DNA from: Clostridia bacterium
Lineage (GTDB): Bacteria > Bacillota > Clostridia > Oscillospirales > Acutalibacteraceae
Reading direction: 5' to 3'
NCBI GenBank assembly: GCA_017387165.1
Contig: JAFOFS010000069.1
Span: 1 to 10,341, forward strand
Length of the DNA stretch: 10,341 nt
Below are positions 7,257 through 10,341 of this stretch, in pieces; positions within the stretch are counted from its first letter, which is position 1, and every line of letters begins with the position of its first letter. The translations under genes and the position numbers were made by a program. The notes beneath the pieces were generated by a model. That model did no database searches and had not been told where the DNA came from. It saw only the letters and a list, made by a program, of their open reading frames with translations.

Positions 7257-10082
7257 TCAGCCGTTCGGGCCGAGATAATCGTAGTAGTAGCAAACCTTGG
7301 TCCACGCGTAATCCACGTTTTCGAAGGTGTATTTTTCCAACAGAAGCTGCAGGATCTCCGCCAGGCGTTCGGTCACGACCACGCAACCCTTGGCCTCGGC
7401 CGGAGAGGTGAGCATATCGTCAACGTAACCGCGCATCTCCTCGGTCAGATCCGGACCGGTGCCGTGGTAGCGACCGGCCAGCACTTCGTCGAGCTTATAG
7501 ATCTCGGCATAGGCGTCGTATTCCTCGCCCCACTGCTCTTTCAGATAAGCGATCGCCTGGTCTTTTCCGCCCTTGGATTCCACGATCGCCAGCACATAGA
7601 GATCGTTTTCGGTCTTGGAGAAGTCAAAGCCGCCCATATCGATCATACCCTTGATCTTCGCCGGCTTGCCTGCCTCATCATACACCAGATTGCCGTTCTC
7701 GTCATAGGCGTTGACGGTGGCGATCGGGTTGCTGAACAGCGAGGTGACGCCGGTGAAGTCGGCATAGATCAAGCTGCCGTAACGCTGCTTGCCGTTGGCA
7801 TCCTTGCCGAGATCCTCGTAATACTTGCCGTCTTTCAGCACGACGTCGATACCGCCGTGGATGAGATAGTACATCGCATCGCCGGTCGCGTTGCTGTCAT
7901 AGGTGAAGTAGCCCGGCGAGCACAGACGGAACAGCTCATAGCTGGACGCCACGTACTCGATATCGTAGTAGATGTAGCCCTCCTCGTACACATCCCAGAA
8001 CGCGATGTCGATGTAATACTTTTTGCCGGCTTCCATATAGAAAACCATCGACACGTTCTTGTCGTCGTTGTACATACGCTCATCCATTTCGTAGGCGAGC
8101 AGCTCGTTGCGGTTTTCGTCAAAGATCCAGCCGTCAACGCCCTGCGTCGATTCGCTGCGGGAGGTGATGCGGTAGACGCCGGAGGTGGAGGGGATGAACT
8201 CCGCCAGCAGACCGCGAGGCATAATGACGCGGTTATAGTAGAAATAGTTGGTGCTGACGTTTTTGCCGAGCTTCGCGTCGTACGCCGAGAACGGCATCAG
8301 ACCCTTGATCGGGTCTTCCAGCTGCTTGCTCGTGCCGTAGTTCTGGTAGTACTTGCAGATCTTCAGCCATTCGTTTTCGTCCTCGTCAAAGCCGGCGATC
8401 TTGCCAAACTTCTTCAGCAGATCGGCCAGCTCTTTGTTGACCGAGGTCACGCCGTTGAGCGACGAGTTGGAGCAGCAATTGAAATATTTGAGAATGTCGT
8501 CGTAGTAGTTCTTGTTGCCCTCTTTGAAGCCGCCGTCGTACGCAATCTCGTAGACGCTTTCTTCCTCGTTGAAGAGGGTGTAGCCCATCAGGTCGGCCAG
8601 CAGCAACGGACCGTTGGCGCTGCCGACGTGGTAGTAGCCGTCGTTGCTGTTGTACACCACGCTGACGTAGCTGAAGCTGCCGTCCTCGTTTTCGCTGGCA
8701 GCCAGACGCGGAATGTAGGTCTCGACGTCGATGTCGTCCTCATCCACCACGCGGAAGTTGCGGATGTAGACGGTATCCTCGCCCGCCTTATCCGACTCAT
8801 CTTTCAGGTAGCACAGCGCCACCTCATACGTGCCGTCCTTCGTGGCAACCCACGGGTAGCAGGAGGTCCACTCCTCCTCCTCGTCGGCGCCCGAGATCTG
8901 GAAAATATCCTCCCCGTCCACGATGACCACCAACACGTCGGAGGCCCACTCGGACGAGCAGATGTAATCAAAGCCGACCGCCTGGCCCTTTTTCAGTTCC
9001 ACGTCGGCGTAGATGATCGCAAAGGAGTTGTCGATCTCTTTGTTGGAGGATTTGATGCACTTCTTGCCGTCCTTCTCCGCAAGGATAAACGGCCACGCAT
9101 ACTCGGCGTCCTCGCCCTCCTCGGCACGGTAGGTGATCGGCGCGCCGTCGGCATTGATCGCCGCCGCGATGTCCGCCGGATCGTCCATCGTCACGTTCGG
9201 CTTGACGTTGGTCACCAGGTCAGCCAGACCGTTTTGGAAGATCTTCTGCTCGTACTTTTCCGCCGAAAAATGCTCAAACATCGAAACAAACGGACGGGTG
9301 CTGGTCAAGCCGCCAACCTCAATGAGGCAGATGACACCGTAGCGATCCACCACGATGGAGGTCGGATAACCGGTGACGCCGAAGGTGGTGCTCCAGCTCG
9401 CCGGGCAGCCGGCCATCGGGAAGGTCAGACCCATCTGATTCTGGAAGGTTTCCACGTTTTGGCCGTCCAGCGGATCGATGGCAATGATGCCGACGCTGTC
9501 CTTCCATTCGTTGTACGCTTCCTGCATATACGGGAACTCGTTGGCGCAAGGACCGCAGGTGGTGTAGAAGAAGTTGATGAGCACCATCTTCTTCTCCTTC
9601 AGCATTTCGGAAAGCACCACTTTTTCGCCCTTGGGGGTGGTAACCTCGAAATCGTACATCACGTCACCGAGACCGAGAGTCGCGCCGGCAAGGCTCTCCC
9701 CTGCAATCAGCGACGAGGTCAGGGTGATCAGCGCCGAGGTACCGGCAAACTTGTAGCTTTTCTCGACCTTGTAGCCCTTCGGAGCGCCGGACAGCGTGAT
9801 GGCGTACTTGTCGCTCGCCGCGAGGTCGAAGGTCACCTTGCCCTCGGCGTCGGTCTCCTTGAAGAGAATGAGGTCGGAGAGCGAATCGTCGGTGTAGACG
9901 TACACCGCCACCTTCTCCATCGCCATACCGCCGGCGGTCTTGACCGTCACGGTGTAGTTGGTACCGCCGCCGATGGCCGCCGCACCACCGCCGCTGCCGC
10001 CTTTTTTGCAGCCGCCCAGCACCGCCGCCATCGAAAGCAGCAGCGCCAGCACCAACACTACGGATAACACACGTTTTTTCAT
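7257..10082 (-). CDS. Large Cys-rich lipoprotein with TlpA/ResA-like thioredoxin domain and jelly-roll-like domain
   Basis: First gene of the operon, 941 residues. The lipoprotein signal has lipobox LGGC with lipidated Cys25, then a Gly-rich spacer (29-40). Domains: prealbumin/Cna-B-like (42-124, turn TDAEGKVTF); TlpA/ResA-type thioredoxin (about 137-285) with C176-G-P-C179 and cis-Pro240 in GYPTSIVVD; a beta region at ~312-447 resembling jelly-roll binding domains (GFDYICSSEW, VLVVIVDGEDIF, then YEVALCYLKD); a first DGYYH module (481-583) ending W572-x3-C576-x-Y; a beta-sandwich with F629-x-P-x3-G-x-Y637; and a second, diverged module (~745-938) ending W927-x3-C931-Y. Fifteen cysteines are present, many for an exported Firmicutes protein. 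Likely an extracytoplasmic thiol-disulfide exchange protein with binding domains (family knowledge plus inference). ATG 10082 is preceded by AGGAGG at 5 bases; the promoter and leader lie directly upstream. Confidence 0.93.
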   Translation of the reverse strand: MKKRVLSVVLVLALLLSMAAVLGGCKKGGSGGGAAAIGGGTNYTVTVKTAGGMAMEKVAVYVYTDDSLSDLILFKETDAEGKVTFDLAASDKYAITLSGAPKGYKVEKSYKFAGTSALITLTSSLIAGESLAGATLGLGDVMYDFEVTTPKGEKVVLSEMLKEKKMVLINFFYTTCGPCANEFPYMQEAYNEWKDSVGIIAIDPLDGQNVETFQNQMGLTFPMAGCPASWSTTFGVTGYPTSIVVDRYGVICLIEVGGLTSTRPFVSMFEHFSAEKYEQKIFQNGLADLVTNVKPNVTMDDPADIAAAINADGAPITYRAEEGEDAEYAWPFILAEKDGKKCIKSSNKEIDNSFAIIYADVELKKGQAVGFDYICSSEWASDVLVVIVDGEDIFQISGADEEEEWTSCYPWVATKDGTYEVALCYLKDESDKAGEDTVYIRNFRVVDEDDIDVETYIPRLAASENEDGSFSYVSVVYNSNDGYYHVGSANGPLLLADLMGYTLFNEEESVYEIAYDGGFKEGNKNYYDDILKYFNCCSNSSLNGVTSVNKELADLLKKFGKIAGFDEDENEWLKICKYYQNYGTSKQLEDPIKGLMPFSAYDAKLGKNVSTNYFYYNRVIMPRGLLAEFIPSTSGVYRITSRSESTQGVDGWIFDENRNELLAYEMDERMYNDDKNVSMVFYMEAGKKYYIDIAFWDVYEEGYIYYDIEYVASSYELFRLCSPGYFTYDSNATGDAMYYLIHGGIDVVLKDGKYYEDLGKDANGKQRYGSLIYADFTGVTSLFSNPIATVNAYDENGNLVYDEAGKPAKIKGMIDMGGFDFSKTENDLYVLAIVESKGGKDQAIAYLKEQWGEEYDAYAEIYKLDEVLAGRYHGTGPDLTEEMRGYVDDMLTSPAEAKGCVVVTERLAEILQLLLEKYTFENVDYAWTKVCYYYDYLGPNG

Positions 10083-10100
10083 AATTGCCTCCTGATTTTA

Positions 10101-10129
10101 CCCCTTTAACGCGTCAAAGCCTCAAGGGG
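10101..10129 (-). promoter_or_regulatory. Inverted repeats in the operon leader
   Basis: Within the predicted ~60-base leader, CCCCTT (10101-10106) and AAGGGG (10124-10129) can pair as a 6-bp stem. Overlapping it at 10104-10119 is a near-perfect 16-base palindrome, CTTTAACGCGTCAAAG, with one mismatched pair and a central CG as in LacI-family operators. The two structures are mutually exclusive. A role as operator or RNA switch is speculative. The ribosome-binding site AGGAGG lies immediately downstream. Confidence 0.4.
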
Positions 10130-10151
10130 ATACTTTCGCATTATCGGTGAT

Positions 10152-10180
10152 ATCTTATCACAGTTTCGCGTGCGCGTCAA
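10152..10180 (-). promoter_or_regulatory. Predicted sigma-A promoter of the five-gene operon
   Basis: On the minus strand, -35 TTGACG (10175-10180) and -10 TAAGAT (10152-10157) are separated by exactly 17 bases, with an extended -10 TGA in front of the -10 box. A strongly AT-rich stretch with A/T tracts (10181-10219) directly upstream resembles an UP element. Transcription would start near 10145, giving a ~62-base leader before ATG 10082. A second -10-like TATAAT at 10208-10213 has only a poor -35 partner. Confidence 0.75.
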
Positions 10181-10315
10181 TAGCTTTTTAATTTTATTAC
10201 AACGATAATTATACATTTGGTTGACATTGCCGGCCACATATGTGCAGAAACGGGGCGTCCGTTCTCTTTTTCGGCGGCGGAAAAATCCCCGTGTCGCACC
10301 GTCCGAGACGCGCCG

Positions 10316-10329
10316 TCAAAGCGCTTACG
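10316..10329. promoter_or_regulatory. Possible cre-like palindromic site
   Basis: The sequence TCAAAGCGCTTACG matches a catabolite-control (CcpA) cre pattern at 12 of 14 positions when read as CGTAAGCGCTTTGA on the minus strand, with the typical central GCGC. It lies about 135 bases upstream of the operon promoter, at the window edge, so it may belong to a gene beyond the window. The stretch 10181-10315 between it and the promoter holds the AT-rich patch, a 10-base palindrome CACATATGTG (10235-10244) and no gene that I can support. Confidence 0.25.
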
Positions 10330-10341
10330 GCAAAACAAAAA

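Noticed and set aside
10208..10236. Second upstream promoter using TATAAT at 10208-10213
   Set aside because: The hexamer 17 bases upstream, TGGCCG, matches the -35 consensus at only three of six positions. The downstream promoter is clearly better.
10314..10341. Terminator at the right edge (imperfect CCGT...ACGG stem next to an A-rich run)
   Set aside because: The stem is imperfect, and the A/T run is on the wrong side for termination on either strand within the window.

Overview
The window looks like a piece of a GC-rich, Gram-positive Clostridia chromosome (class level is inference; an Oscillospirales-type gut anaerobe fits best). Every gene reads from the minus strand. The ribosome-binding sites are strong AGGAGG/GGAGG types. 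The exported proteins carry lipoprotein signals or a sortase-type wall anchor, and there are no outer-membrane-type genes.

Layout in transcription order (right to left). A sigma-A-like promoter (about 10152-10180) with a short leader drives a tight five-cistron operon. (1) 7257-10082: a 941-residue lipoprotein with a prealbumin/Cna-B-like domain, a TlpA/ResA-type thioredoxin domain (CGPC) and a long beta-rich tail. (2) 6019-7236: a 405-residue lipoprotein without a thioredoxin domain. (3) 3087-6005: a 972-residue lipoprotein with a thioredoxin domain, whose last ~280 residues are a paralogue of protein 2. (4) 2622-3029: a 135-residue lipoprotein consisting of a threonine-rich linker and one prealbumin-like domain. 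(5) 707-2551: a secreted protein of tandem beta-sandwich repeats that ends in an SPATG sortase signal but is split by one in-frame TAG codon at 1190-1192. A UUCG-loop intrinsic terminator (646-679) closes the operon.

Below the terminator is a ~150-bp MITE-like inverted-repeat element (about 468-619). After it comes rpiB (ribose-5-phosphate isomerase B), cut by the left window edge a few codons before its end. The -35 box of the best rpiB promoter lies inside the repeat element.

The five operon proteins appear to form one envelope system. Four would be membrane-anchored lipoproteins and the fifth would be wall-anchored if translated through the TAG. They share domains: a prealbumin-like domain in all four lipoproteins, a G-[ST]-x-x-[NH]-P beta-sandwich repeat in the wall protein and the 972-residue protein, and an unrecognised C-terminal module (DGYYH start, W-x3-C end) in the three large lipoproteins. 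The two CGPC thioredoxin domains suggest extracytoplasmic thiol-disulfide chemistry. The substrate and purpose cannot be read from the sequence. I do not recognise the operon as a named system.
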